A stretch of 64,000 nt of DNA, taken from the NCBI RefSeq assembly GCF_050947875.1, contig NC_134573.1:37077115-37141114 (forward strand). Reading direction: 5' to 3'. Positions within the stretch are counted from its first letter, which is position 1. Each line of letters begins with the position of its first letter. A program made the translations under genes and the position numbers. Positions 10,558-20,921 of the stretch are shown here, piece after piece. The notes beneath the pieces were generated by a model. It saw nothing but the letters and a program-made list of their open reading frames with translations. It searched no databases and was not told the origin of the DNA. The stretch comes from Dermacentor variabilis. Lineage: Eukaryota > Arthropoda > Arachnida > Ixodida > Ixodidae.

Positions 10558-11367
10558 GTACACTGCACAGATTAGTGCGTATTAGCGGCGCTCTTCCATG
10601 GTCAACATTTAAAAAGAGTAACCGAATTTAAATACCTTGGTCTTCATTTCTCCCATGACGTCATGGTCGAAACACATTGACATCATATGTAACAAAGTTT
10701 TAGACGTCTTGGTTACCTGCATCATTCTTTGCGTAAGGCTCCAAAGGATACCAAACTGATGATGTATAAAACACTTATCCGCCCCATTTCTGATTATGGC
10801 TGCATCATATAGAATCCTCATAAGAAATTCGATATTAAAAAATTAGAATCAGTCCAAAAGAAATCAGTGCGCTTCATTTTTCGCAAATATAGCCCAGATT
10901 TTTCCCCTTCTTCCCATTATACAGCTACAGGTCTTACAGTTCTTTCATCTCGCCGCCGCTAAGAATGCATGAAATATTTACAAATGCTGATTCATTCTGA
11001 CCGCCTTGTTACACTAAATAATTATTTGAACTTTAGTCCACCTTCTATCACTAGGAGTTCTCATAATCTCAACCTTACCCCTTTCTTTTGCCAAACGGAT
11101 ATGTTCAAGCACAGCTTCTTTCCATTGACCATTGAACTCTGGAATTCACTGCCTGCAAGCATCCGCTCTTTACCTACCAAAGAATTCTTGAAAACAATTA
11201 CATATACTTGATAGTCATAATTTTTGTACCTGTATTTCGTTTTCTTGCTTTCCTTCATTTTTCTTCACTGCCCACTCCTGCAATAGCCTCACCGAGGCTG
11301 CAGTATGTAGAAATAAATAAATAAATAAGTACGCTGCACAGATTAGTGCGTAATAGCGGCGCTCTTC
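10558..11367 (+). mobile_element. 5'-truncated CR1/L2-group LINE with 39-bp direct repeats
   Basis: The insertion (10,597-11,328) starts in the thumb/C-terminal part of a LINE RT and ends with an (AAATA)n tail at about 11,309-11,328. It is bracketed by 10,558-10,596 and 11,329-11,367, both containing ctgcacagattagtgcgta, with 37 of 39 positions identical (differences at position 5 and at an A/T in gcgtAtt/gcgtAat). The geometry fits a target-site duplication made by target-primed reverse transcription, but 39 bp is long for this group. Confidence 0.85.
10605..11211 (+). pseudogene. LINE RT C-terminal region
   Basis: Plus-strand translation gives KRVTEFKYLGLHFSHDV, then (other frame) MMYKTLIRPISDYGCII, ESVQKKSVRFIFRKY, and finally MKYLQMLIHSDRL...KHSFFPLTIELWNSLPASI before the stop. 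FKYLG, the Y-x-x-LIRP-x-DYG block and the terminal SFFP-x-x-I-x-x-WNSLP motif are hallmarks of the C-terminal ~200 residues of CR1/L2-group ORF2. Stops (after DYGCII and before ECMKYL) and frame changes break it. The palm domain is absent because of 5' truncation at insertion. Confidence 0.8.
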
Positions 11368-11462
11368 GGTCACAGCGGAAACTGTACCAGTGATATACCG
11401 CGCCCATTGTACGCCCAGTTTTTTAATGCAATCGGCCTTTATTTCCTACATCACGCACTTCC

Positions 11463-11463
<1 letters not shown>

Positions 11464-11559
<96 letters not shown>
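11464..11559. repeat. (TATC)n microsatellite
   Basis: About 24 uninterrupted copies of the tetranucleotide TATC. The purity suggests recent expansion and likely length polymorphism. Confidence 0.95.
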
Positions 11560-11689
11560 CTACACCATGTAAGCTAGTTTTTTTTTTCTACTAACTTGAT
11601 ACACTACGCATGTCCTCGGTGTCATGGAAGGTAGTTTTTTCTTCATCATGCAGGCATGGTGATCCCGTTTTAGTCGCGTAGTTCTTCTA

Positions 11690-12560
11690 ACGCCGTCGTA
11701 TCATCGTCATTATTTCATAAACGTCATCAAATATTCGTCATACCCTCATCGTCATACGACCTTAGGAGTTTCATCCACGTCAGCAGAACTGATAGTTGAG
11801 CGAGTTGGTACGAATTCATAGTAAAATATTTTTGCGCACACAATTGACAAGGACACAGTGAAGGGGGACACTCGTGTGTCCGTGCGCTCGTGTGTCCCCC
11901 CCCCCCCTTCACTATGTCCTTGTCAATTGTGCGCGCAAAAATATTTTAATATGAATCATCCACGTCACTTCATCGTAATCATGGTATTGTTATTCAATTG
12001 CGATTATTCGTGGTTGTCATGCCATCGTCGTCATTGTATCGCCCGCATACGGTCATCGTCACGCACATAATCATACCGTGGTCGCGATACCGTCTCACTC
12101 CAGCTTCCTCATCCGATTCTCGTCATAATGTCAGCGTCGCGCCATTTTCGTGATGCAGTCGTCGTCACACAGTCGTCATCGTACACTTGACAATTTTAAT
12201 TGAAGCCAGGCCAATGTCGTCACGCTGTTGTCGCACCATGGCCATCGATAAAGAAATGTCGTCCATTTGTTGTCCTGCCGCCTTCGTCATACCGCCTTCG
12301 TCTTTCCACCAATATATATTTCTCCTTCGTTCGATTATAAATGTGCAATGGTCAACCAATCGTGATATTGGCACAGTCATCAAGGAATTGGGACTGCCTG
12401 GTGGTTGTTTCTCGTCAACAGTTCAGAATCATCGCATCGTCGTCATGCCGCCGTGCTCACAATTCTTTCATTGTTGTTTCGACGTCATTGCTTCATCGTA
12501 ATTCCATCGTCATGACGGCATGCGCCGTCGGCATGTGGTCGTCATCAAACCGTCGTGAGA
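11690..12560 (-). repeat. Degenerate GTCATCGTC minisatellite, inverted relative to 5.5 kb
   Basis: Units on CGTCAT(N)GTCGTCAT, for example ccatcgtcgtcattgtatcgc and gcagtcgtcgtcacacag, recur through the stretch. They are the reverse complement of the 5,525-6,262 motif and similarly degenerate. A hairpin at 11,823-11,946 interrupts the array. Confidence 0.65.
11823..11946. repeat. Imperfect palindrome with ~50-bp arms
   Basis: The left arm (from aaaatatttttgcgca through attgacaaggacac to agtgaaggggg) is repeated in reverse complement at 11,897-11,946, with a few changes and an expanded C-run (12 C). The spacer holds tcgtgtgtccgtgcgctcg. It could fold into a strong hairpin and resembles a foldback of two copies of one repeat. 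Confidence 0.75.
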
Positions 12561-13020
12561 CAGCCTTGCCGAGCGATGGTCATAACAACGCGGGCCAATC
12601 ACGGATACAGTGTATGTCTCATATAGCCGAATCACTTGATATCTCAAAAGGATGAATGAATGTTTGATGTTTTATGGCGCAAGGGCCAAGTATGACCAAA
12701 GAGCGCCATGTCCGTGGTAATGACTTCGCAGTGTAATCATGAGTTCGATGAAGTTGGTGTGACGTGGTTGTAGAGTGGCCTTAAAAATGGTAGCGCTAAA
12801 GTGCGTAAAATTTGTATAATAAGATTATGGCGACGACTTATGACGTGTACTATGAACATTAACATGCCTTTAAAAAGGATGATACGATGTGTAAAAATAT
12901 ATCGGTTATAAGACATGCTAGAGCACTACTGCCTCCTTAGAGCCCTTGAAAAAGAAGGGCCTGGAGGCATGTGTTATGCAAAACTGTTATCGCAGCGGCA
13001 TCCTCTGGAGCGAGGATGCT

Positions 13021-16000
13021 CTACGAATTTATCGGGCATATAACGTGTAGTACGACATCATTTAAGAAGTTGAGGACTGCCTTAGTGTCAAAAAGCAGTT
13101 CCTTACCAAGAAACATAGCCGGGTGTAGAGGGATGTAATAATGGTAAGCAAGCGGAAAGTGTTTCTTTCTCTCCGTTTCAGCTTCTCGACACACCAGGAT
13201 CACGTGGAGGAAGGTCGGGAGTTCACTTCCAGTAAGCAGATAATTATGGGTGCCAAATGTGTTTCCTATTCTGAGGCGACAGAATAGGACATCTGTTCGC
13301 CGAGATCTTGTTGGGGAAGGCCAAAAACCTAACTGTGGCCTTATAACGTGCAGTTTATTATTTATTTCTGCGTCCCACAGGCGCTGCCAGTGGCTTGGCA
13401 GTTTCATTCGTATGTAAAGTTTCAGATCTGTGAGAGGCACCAAAGCAGTATTATTAACAGCAGGGGGTGCAATTGACATAGCCATCTGGTCTGCCAGAAC
13501 GTTACCTTCGATTCCCCTGTGGCCAGGTACCCAGCATATGATGATATGCTGGTTAGATAGATAAGCTTTGCACAGGTCGGAATAGACCTCAGTAAGTACA
13601 AGATTTTTATGTTTGTAGGCTGATATTAAGGCCTTCACCATACTTAGGGAATCTGTGTACATAACGGCTTTTTGGAGTTTTCATGTCTTTATATGCTTTA
13701 CAGCCGACCATACAGCGTAGGCCTCTGCCGTAAAGATACTTGTTTCTGGATGCAGTACGTCGGATTCCGAAAAAGATGGACCGACGGCTGCATAGGATAC
13801 TCCGGCATGTGACTTGGAAGCGTCTGTGCAGAACTCTGTGCATGAGTGCTTGTACTGAAGTTCTAGGAAATGCATTCGTATTTTTACCTCTGGAGCATGC
13901 TTTGAAACTTCTAGAAAGGATACGTCACATTCTGTGACCTGCCAATCCCAAAGAGGTAATAGCTTGGTTGGGCGCATTAAGCGGTGCTCCAGGAGTGGGA
14001 CATGCATTTCATCGCTAAGCTCCTGCACACGCAGCGAGAAAGGCTGTCTCATAGACGGACGGTTGCGGAAAAGTGTAGCACACGTCATATCAGTAACGGT
14101 ATTAAAACATGGATGTTCCGGATTAGAGTGCACTTTAAGGAAATATGTAAAGCTGATGTATGATCTCTGCAAGTGGAGCGGCCACTCATTCGATTCGGCA
14201 TATAAGCTTTCAATCGGGCTTGTTCGGAAAGCGCCAATTGCTGAGCGGATGCCTAGATGGTGGACAGGATCCAGCATCCTTAGCGCGCTCGGGGCGGCAG
14301 CGTTATGCACTAAAGCACCATAATCCAATCGTGGCCGAATTAGGCTCTTGTAGAGATTCATTAGGCAGTTTCTGTCACTACCCCACGTAGTCTGAGATAT
14401 AAGTTTCATTAAGTTCATTGTTTTTAGACATTTTTCTTTCAGATATTTAATGTGTGGGATGAAAGTGAGTCTATCGTCAAGTATATTACCTAGAAATTTG
14501 TGCTCTTTGTTGATAGGTATTTGTTGTCCACACAATTCTAAGCAAGTATCCGGGATCAGGCCTCTCTTTCGTGTAAAACGAACACAAGAACTTTTGTTAG
14601 GATTGATTTTAAATCCATTTCTTCTCTGACCATTTTAACACTTAGTTCAAGCCATGCTGTATCTGTCTCTCGCACACTGCGAGGTTACAGGAATTAAAAG
14701 CTATTTGAATGTCTTCCACATAGACAGAATAGAAAATGGGCGGCGGTAATGAAGCATGAAGCGTGTTCATCTTCACAATAAAGAGCGTACAGCTAAGCAC
14801 GCCTCCCTGGGGTACACCAGTTCCTTGTGTAAAAGGACGTGACAGTACATTGCCGACTTTTACCCGGAATGCTCGATTTGACAAATAGCTTTCTATTAGG
14901 TTTAGCATATTACCATGAATGCCCATTTCTGACAAGTCTCTCAAGATTCCGTAGCGCCACGTTGGGTCGTTAGCCTTCTCCATATCGAGGAATATGGATA
15001 GGAAAAACTGTTTGTGTACAAACGCGTCACGAATATGTCCTTCAATACGTACAAGATGGTCGGTTGTGCAGCGCCCTTCTCTGAAACCACACTGATAGGG
15101 ATCAAGCATTTTGTTCTGTTCAAGGAAACGAATGAGTCGCCGATTAATCATTTTTTGAAATACCTTACAAAGGCAACTTGTGAGGTCTATCGGGCGGTAA
15201 CTTGGCACTGAGGAAGGGTCTTTGCCTTGTTTCAAAACCGGGACCACAATGGCTTCTTTCCATGCGGTTGGAAGGTATCCTACAGCCCAAATAGTGTTAA
15301 AAAGTGGGAGTAGTGTGACTTGCGTGTAATTGTGTAGGTTTTTGATCATTTCGTACACTATTCTGCCCGATGCCGGTGCAGAGCTCTTGCATGCACTCGA
15401 GGTAGCTCACAACTCGGCAATACTAAAAGGACGGTTGTAAGGCTCATTCTCTCAACTTTTTCTTCTGAATGGTTTACATTCTTCTATTTGTTTATATTTA
15501 AGAAAAGATTGTGAATAATTGGTTGAACTTGACACGCTCTCAAAGTGCTCCCCAAGTGAGTCTGCTTGATCGCCCTGTGTGTTTACCAAAGGAAGTGAAT
15601 ATGCTTGTCAGCCTCTTATCCTATTAACCCTGTTCCATGCTTTGGCGTCATCCGTAAACGAGTTCATACTCCATAGAAGCTTCTGCCAACTTTCTCTTCT
15701 GGCCTGTCGGCGGGTTCGCCTGCCTTGGGATTTTACTTTTTTGATGTTGATAAGATTATAAGACTCTCCGCAGTGGGAGACGCGCGTAGCAACCCCTACG
15801 CTTTGTTCTGTTTCTTACGGGCGATCCTGCATTCGTCGTTCCAGCATGGGACTCGCTGTTTGCTTGCCAAGCCACTTACTTCAGATATGCATTTAGATGC
15901 GGCATCTATAATGAATGCTGTAAAGTACACCACAGCAGCATCGATTTCTAAATAAGACATATCAGCCAACGAGATATTAGTAAGAGTTCGGAATTTCTCC

Positions 16001-16709
16001 CACTCGGCTGTATGTATCTTCCACATAGGAGCTTGTGGAGGAAATTCATTTTCTTTATATGTTCTTAGCAGTACGGGGAAGTGATCGTTCCCGTAAGGAT
16101 TCCTCGTAACTTCCCATTCGAGTTCGGGCAGTATAGACGCGGAAACTATACTAAGATCTATTGACGAAAAGGTTCTGTTTGCAATAGAGTAATATGTGGG
16201 TTCTTTCCTATTGAGAAGGCACGCTCCAGAAGAAAAAAAGAACCGTTCAAAGAGACGACCTCGGCCATCGATACGAGAGTCTCCCCACAAGCTGCTGTGT
16301 GCATTGAAATCGCCAAGAACAAGATAAGGTTCTGGCAATTGATCTATCAAGGACTGAAATTCATGTTTGTTTAGTTGGCAATGCGGGTGTATGTAAATCG
16401 AAGAAATAGTGATGAGTTTATTTAGCAGGACAACTCGAACCGCTACTGCTTCGAGGGCCGTTCGTAGCTGTAAATATCGACACGCTATGCTTTTTTGAAT
16501 TACAATGGCAACACCGCCCGATGATGCGACAGCATCATCGCGATCTTTGCGAAAAGTAACGTGCTGTCGAAGAAAATTTGTGTGTTTTGGTTTTAAGTGT
16601 GTTTTTGTAAACACAGCACATTTGGAGTGTGTTGGTGGATGAGTTCTTCTACATCATCAAGGTTTCTATGGAGACCTCTGACGTTCCATTGAATGATTTG
16701 TGTATTCAT
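13021..16709 (-). pseudogene. I-clade ORF2: endonuclease, reverse transcriptase, RNase H
   Basis: The start is taken at MNTQIIQWNVRGLHRN (ATG at 16,707-16,709), where I-group ORF2 proteins begin. After a frameshift the endonuclease runs to 15,796 with VLGDFNAHSSLWG and the GNDHFPV histidine motif. The RT segment (15,358-14,642) has SYRPIDLTSCLCK, LDMEKAND and GVPQGGVLSCTLF. Its catalytic box reads YVED instead of YxDD. After another break come RFLG-type and RPRLDYG motifs, then RNase H with TDAS (D), FTAEAYAV (E) and MYTDSLSM (D), all three acidic residues kept. RNase H is split only by one in-frame TGA near 13,680. The C-terminal part includes WVPGHRGIEGNVLADQ. Several frameshifts and the YVED change make it inactive. 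Confidence 0.88.
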
Positions 16710-16773
16710 ATTGGAAGTAAATAGGTGCTGCGTGTACGGAAATGGAAGTGATGCATTAGATTACAGAGCTCTT

Positions 16774-18197
16774 TCAAAGCCCTGTAACCGGGGTTTTGCC
16801 TTTTCTGGAGCGTTCGAGGGAGCCTCGCCACTCCTTAGGCGCTTGTTGCGCCGTGGGGATAGGTGTTGTGTCCACTGCCTCTTGTGAGCCGCCGGACACG
16901 CGCTCTTGCGAGCAAGAAGTTTTTCGGGAGAGTCTCACCTCGGAAGGCAAGACCCCTGCGCCCACCAGCCCGGAGGTCGATGGGGATCCCTGTGGAATTT
17001 GGCTGCGCCGGCTGTTGCCAGCGCTGGGAGGGGCCGGGGAGGTCGAGGCAGCCTCGGCTGCGCCTACCTTCATGGCCGCTATCGGTCCTGCGGGATCGCT
17101 GCGTGTAGCGCAGGTTGCCGCAGATAACTCTTTTGGGGCCGACAACCAAAGGGTAGCCTGGCCTGGTTGCTGGTTGGATGGAGTAGGCTAACCTACTTCC
17201 ACCCTGGGGGCAGGAGCCAAAGGTACCTGCTCGCTGCACGCGGGCTGGGTACTTGGCATTGGCCGCTGCGACGCTGCCCCCCGACGCGCCGTATCAGCAT
17301 AAGGTGTGCTGTGGAAAGGTGAGCACCTATTACGGGCTTCCTTAAATGAAACATTTTCTTTGACTTTGAGGGTGATTATGGTCCTTTTCTGTTTTCCAGT
17401 TCGGACAGGAGCGTGAGTAGGCTGGATGGTCTCCGCTGCTGCTCTCACAGTGAGGTGTGCCACTGCAGTTGTCGGAAGAGTGGCCCTGGACTCCACACTT
17501 TGCACAAGTTATTTGACCACGGCAGCTCGGCGAGCCATGGCCAAACCTCTGACATTTGAAACACCGTCTAGGGTTGGGGATATATGGTCGCACAGTTAAC
17601 CTGATATATCCTGTTTCGATGGTTTCTGGTAGTACGCTGGATGCAAATGTTACGATAAGATGCTTGGTTGGAATTTCCTTATGTCCCGACTAATGATAAT
17701 ACGCTATACATCGGTCACATTTTGATTTTTCCACCCTTCCAGGAGTTTCTGTCAAATCCTTCTGTCAAATCTTGAAGATCTGCCTCTGACACGACTCCGC
17801 GTGGGCTGTTCATTGATCGGTGTGGTGTAACAGAAACTGGTATGTTACCAAAGGTCACCAGACTACCTAGCTTTTCGTACTGATTTTTCTGTGGGATATA
17901 AAGAAGAACATCCCCGCTTGCCATTTTCGTCAACTTATAACCTGACCCTAAGGCTTCGGTCAAAGATTTTGAAACTAAGAATGGTGAAATGAGTCTGACT
18001 TGTTTTGCAGCATTCTCACTATGTACAACATGGTATTTCGGGTAGTTCTCTTTTGTGCGGGTCAAATATGTACTTAAGCCATCGGTGCGTCCCCTCTTCT
18101 GAGGGTGACGATCAAGTAGGCGGGGAAATGCGGGTGTTCCCATGGTATTTCGGTTCGTTTTCGGCAGAAATAGCAGCCACCACCACGGAGCCCCCAC
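16774..18197 (-). pseudogene. I-clade ORF1 (gag-like, three CCHC knuckles)
   Basis: The N-terminal segment (18,197-17,715) contains RHPQKRGRTDGLSTYL, a KYHVVHSEN stretch and LLYIPQKNQYEKL..LVTFGNIPVSV, consistent with the RNA-binding fold preceding the knuckles. After a frameshift come RPYIPNPRRCFKCQRFGHG..SC, TCAKCGVQGHSSDNC and a third, weaker C-x2-C knuckle. A last block carries VKENVSFKEARNRCSPF and, near 17,145-16,774, a low-complexity tail ending SLERSRKGKTPVTGL. The product would bind element RNA. At least three frame changes break it. The tail stops about 65 bp before the ORF2 start, as expected for a bicistronic I element. Confidence 0.82.
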
Positions 18198-19079
18198 ATG
18201 GGGACGCTGCAGAAATTAACGCGTAAGGCTGCAGGCGCCAACCGTGCATTGCCACTATAACCTAATATATTATACCCAAAAAAAATTAAGGGAGGGCACA
18301 TGCACAAGGTTAACCCTAGCCGCCCTAGGAAATTAGGAAGTGATGGAAAGAGAAGAGATAACAGAACAGTAAAAGAAAGATGATAGGAAAGAAAATAGAT
18401 TGAAGAGGGGGACAGGAAAAGGCGACTGCCGATTTCCCCCGGGTGGGTCAGTCCGGGGGTGCCGTTTATGTGAAGCAGAGGCCAAAGAGGCGTGTTGCCT
18501 CCGCCGGTGGCCTTAAAGGTCCAAACGCCCGGCATCGGCTCAACCTCCAGGATCCCCCTTTCCCTAGACACGGCTAAGCCACGCACGGCTACACGCGGGA
18601 GGGTCCAACCCCCGTGTGCTCGAGTACGTGGTGTCGCAACACACCAGACGCCTGCTTGCACAGATGCCCCCGCGGGGCTCAGAACGATGAACACAGCTTC
18701 TAAATAAACGTAGGTTGGTTAATACAATACGTCGCTACGGGGTGTGTGAATTGTAATTGCATTAACTACGACTGTCATTACAAGATGGGTTCTGACGGAA
18801 TCCTTTTGTCTTCGCGGCAATAAAAAGCTCTGGTAAAAATTGTACGTAGCTTATGAACAGCTTTATTCCTAGCAGTGATCAGTGATTTCTAGCAGTTTGA
18901 CAACGGCCCCACCTATCAACAAGGCAAAGCGCTTTGGAGCGCTTGGAAGTGGCGGCGAAATGCAAATTTCAAGAGTTGCTAGACGTCACAGTGTCGAATC
19001 AAAATTATGAAGAATTAGAAAGGTATTCGCATTCCAATCGCGCTAAAAGGAGTGGAAAAAATTATATTGGTGCGAGACT

Positions 19080-20480
19080 CGCTGCAAAATGATGGTATCT
19101 CGTGGCGTTGCAATCTTTAAGAGTGGAAAACACAATGACCTGAATAATTACAGAGCAATTTCGGTATTGGCGCTATTTTTCAAAGTGGTGGCACGTATTA
19201 TATATAAGCGTTTAAATAGTTTTTTTGCTGGATGAAGGCGTTATCTTGGATAAGCAATATGGTTTTCAGAAGAATAAATCCACCGAAACGGCGTTATTAA
19301 GAGTCAGAGATGCAATTATAAATAATATCTAAAAAATTATTTTATGATTGGTATATTACTATACCTTCTCAAAGGCTTTGATAGCATAAAACATAACATA
19401 TTACGAAAGAAACTCCAAGTATATGGCATTCGAGGCATAGCAGTAGAACTTGTGCATAGCTCTCTTAAATCTCGAGTTCAGTGTGCTTGCTTGGAAGGGT
19501 ACAGTTCTGAAAAGAGCATAATTAAATATGTGCTGCGACAAGGCTCTGTTTTGGGTCCTTATTATTTATTATTTACATAAATGACATAACAAACACTCCA
19601 CTGACAGATAAAATCACATTGTATGCTGGTTACACTAATGCCTTTTTTTCCGGAGTAGACATTCACTAAATAGAAATTACCGCAAATTATTGGTTACGAG
19701 AACTTAGCAAGTGGTTATATCTAAATAAATTTGTATTAAACACACACAAAAACTAAATTCAGTTTTTATTCAAAGGCTAAGCAAATACACTACTACGCAA
19801 CACTTGTTGTACTCAGGGTCGCAACTTCAACATGTCTCAAGCCATTCGTTTCTGGGTGTCACTTTCCATAAAAACCTAAGATTCACACAGCACATGAATA
19901 GCGTATGCACCTAGGTTGCACGATCTGTTGACTTTCAACGAAGGATGCGATGCTTTGTGCCCGTCATGCTTCTCAGACAACTGTACTTTCCGTTTGTGCT
20001 CTCTCATATTAGCTACTGCCTCTTAGTATGGGAAAATGGTAAAAAAAACATATATAGAAAAATTGGCAATACTGCAACGGCGAGGCTCTTCGGTTGCTTA
20101 ACTCCTCAAAACAATACATAGGATCTTCTATATCAATGATGCGATACAACATTCCTAATATTAGAGACCCTTACAAAACAAAGATTACAACCATACATGC
20201 GGCTACGTAAAGCGGTCTCCAGCAATTTAAACAATCTTCAAATTGTTACCTGAGCAGAGACACGGGATACAGCCTACGTCCCTGTTCAACAGTAATGAGG
20301 AAGCCAAGGACGAAGTATGGCCACGCAAACTATCGAATACGAAACTATGTGTTTATGCACTACATGCCCTACCATTGTTGACAGTGCTATAAATTCTAAG
20401 ACAATTCACAAATTCAAACATGCAATGCAAAACCTACTAGTTTCTGATCGCAACATGTTTATATATTTATTTTAGGAGTA
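19080..20480 (+). pseudogene. LINE reverse transcriptase remnant (CR1/L2 group)
   Basis: Plus-strand frames give, in order, NNYRAISVLALF-like, DKQYGFQKNKSTETALL, LKGFDSIKHNILRKKL, RQGSVLGP followed by FIYINDITNT, and YAGYTNAFFSG. These are RT motifs 1 to 5. The catalytic YADD box reads YAGY, losing both aspartates. Stops and frameshifts are frequent, so this is old. Upstream endonuclease and ORF1 are absent (5' truncation). The right edge is vague and abuts the oppositely oriented LINE at 20,920-24,700. Confidence 0.7.
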
Positions 20481-20921
20481 CTGCTGAACTCTCACATGGG
20501 GCTTTAGGCAGGAGTAGGTTAAAACATAAAAACAGGTTTGAAAACAAAGATAAACAATTCTAGAAGCGCAACAGAAAAATCTGCCAAAGCAAGTCCACTG
20601 CAGGTACTAGGGAGAACATGATTCATGCGGAAGTACAAGAAACTGAAACATTATAAACTCGAACACGATAAATTATAAAATTCAAAAGCAGAACAACGGC
20701 AACAGACATCTCTTGACAACCATCTCTGCAACGAGTGAACACACCCTAATCCGCGCAACATAAACTTGTAAAATATCACGCCTTTCGAACACCAAAAGAA
20801 ACACATAACGGCAAGCAAATATTTTTAGCACACTGAAAAAGTACTAGAGAATAACACGTAAATTGAAGCATAGTGCGCGTGCGTTTAGCGAGGCCAGGGG
20901 GGAATGTACGATAAAGTAAGG

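Larger units (their letters stand above)
12655..18705 (-). mobile_element. I-clade LINE, nearly full length (about 6 kb)
   Basis: Minus-strand order: a 5' leader (18,705-18,200), ORF1 with CCHC knuckles, ORF2 with apurinic endonuclease, RT and RNase H, then a 3' UTR ending in a CATTCATTCATCC tail at 12,655. An RNase H domain after RT plus a multi-knuckle ORF1 places it in the I group. No target duplication could be recognised. All ORFs carry frameshifts or stops. Confidence 0.85.

Noticed and set aside
11464..11559. CRISPR-like array
   Set aside because: A pure TATC microsatellite without spacers in a eukaryotic context.
16796..17239. Overlapping 120-134-residue frames on both strands
   Set aside because: Alternative frames of the low-complexity ORF1 tail of the I-clade LINE; only the 17,145-16,774 minus frame fits the family.
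18074..18694. 206-residue minus-strand ORF upstream of ORF1
   Set aside because: It spans the I-clade 5' leader and runs out of frame with ORF1; the hydrophobic stretch is pyrimidine-rich UTR.
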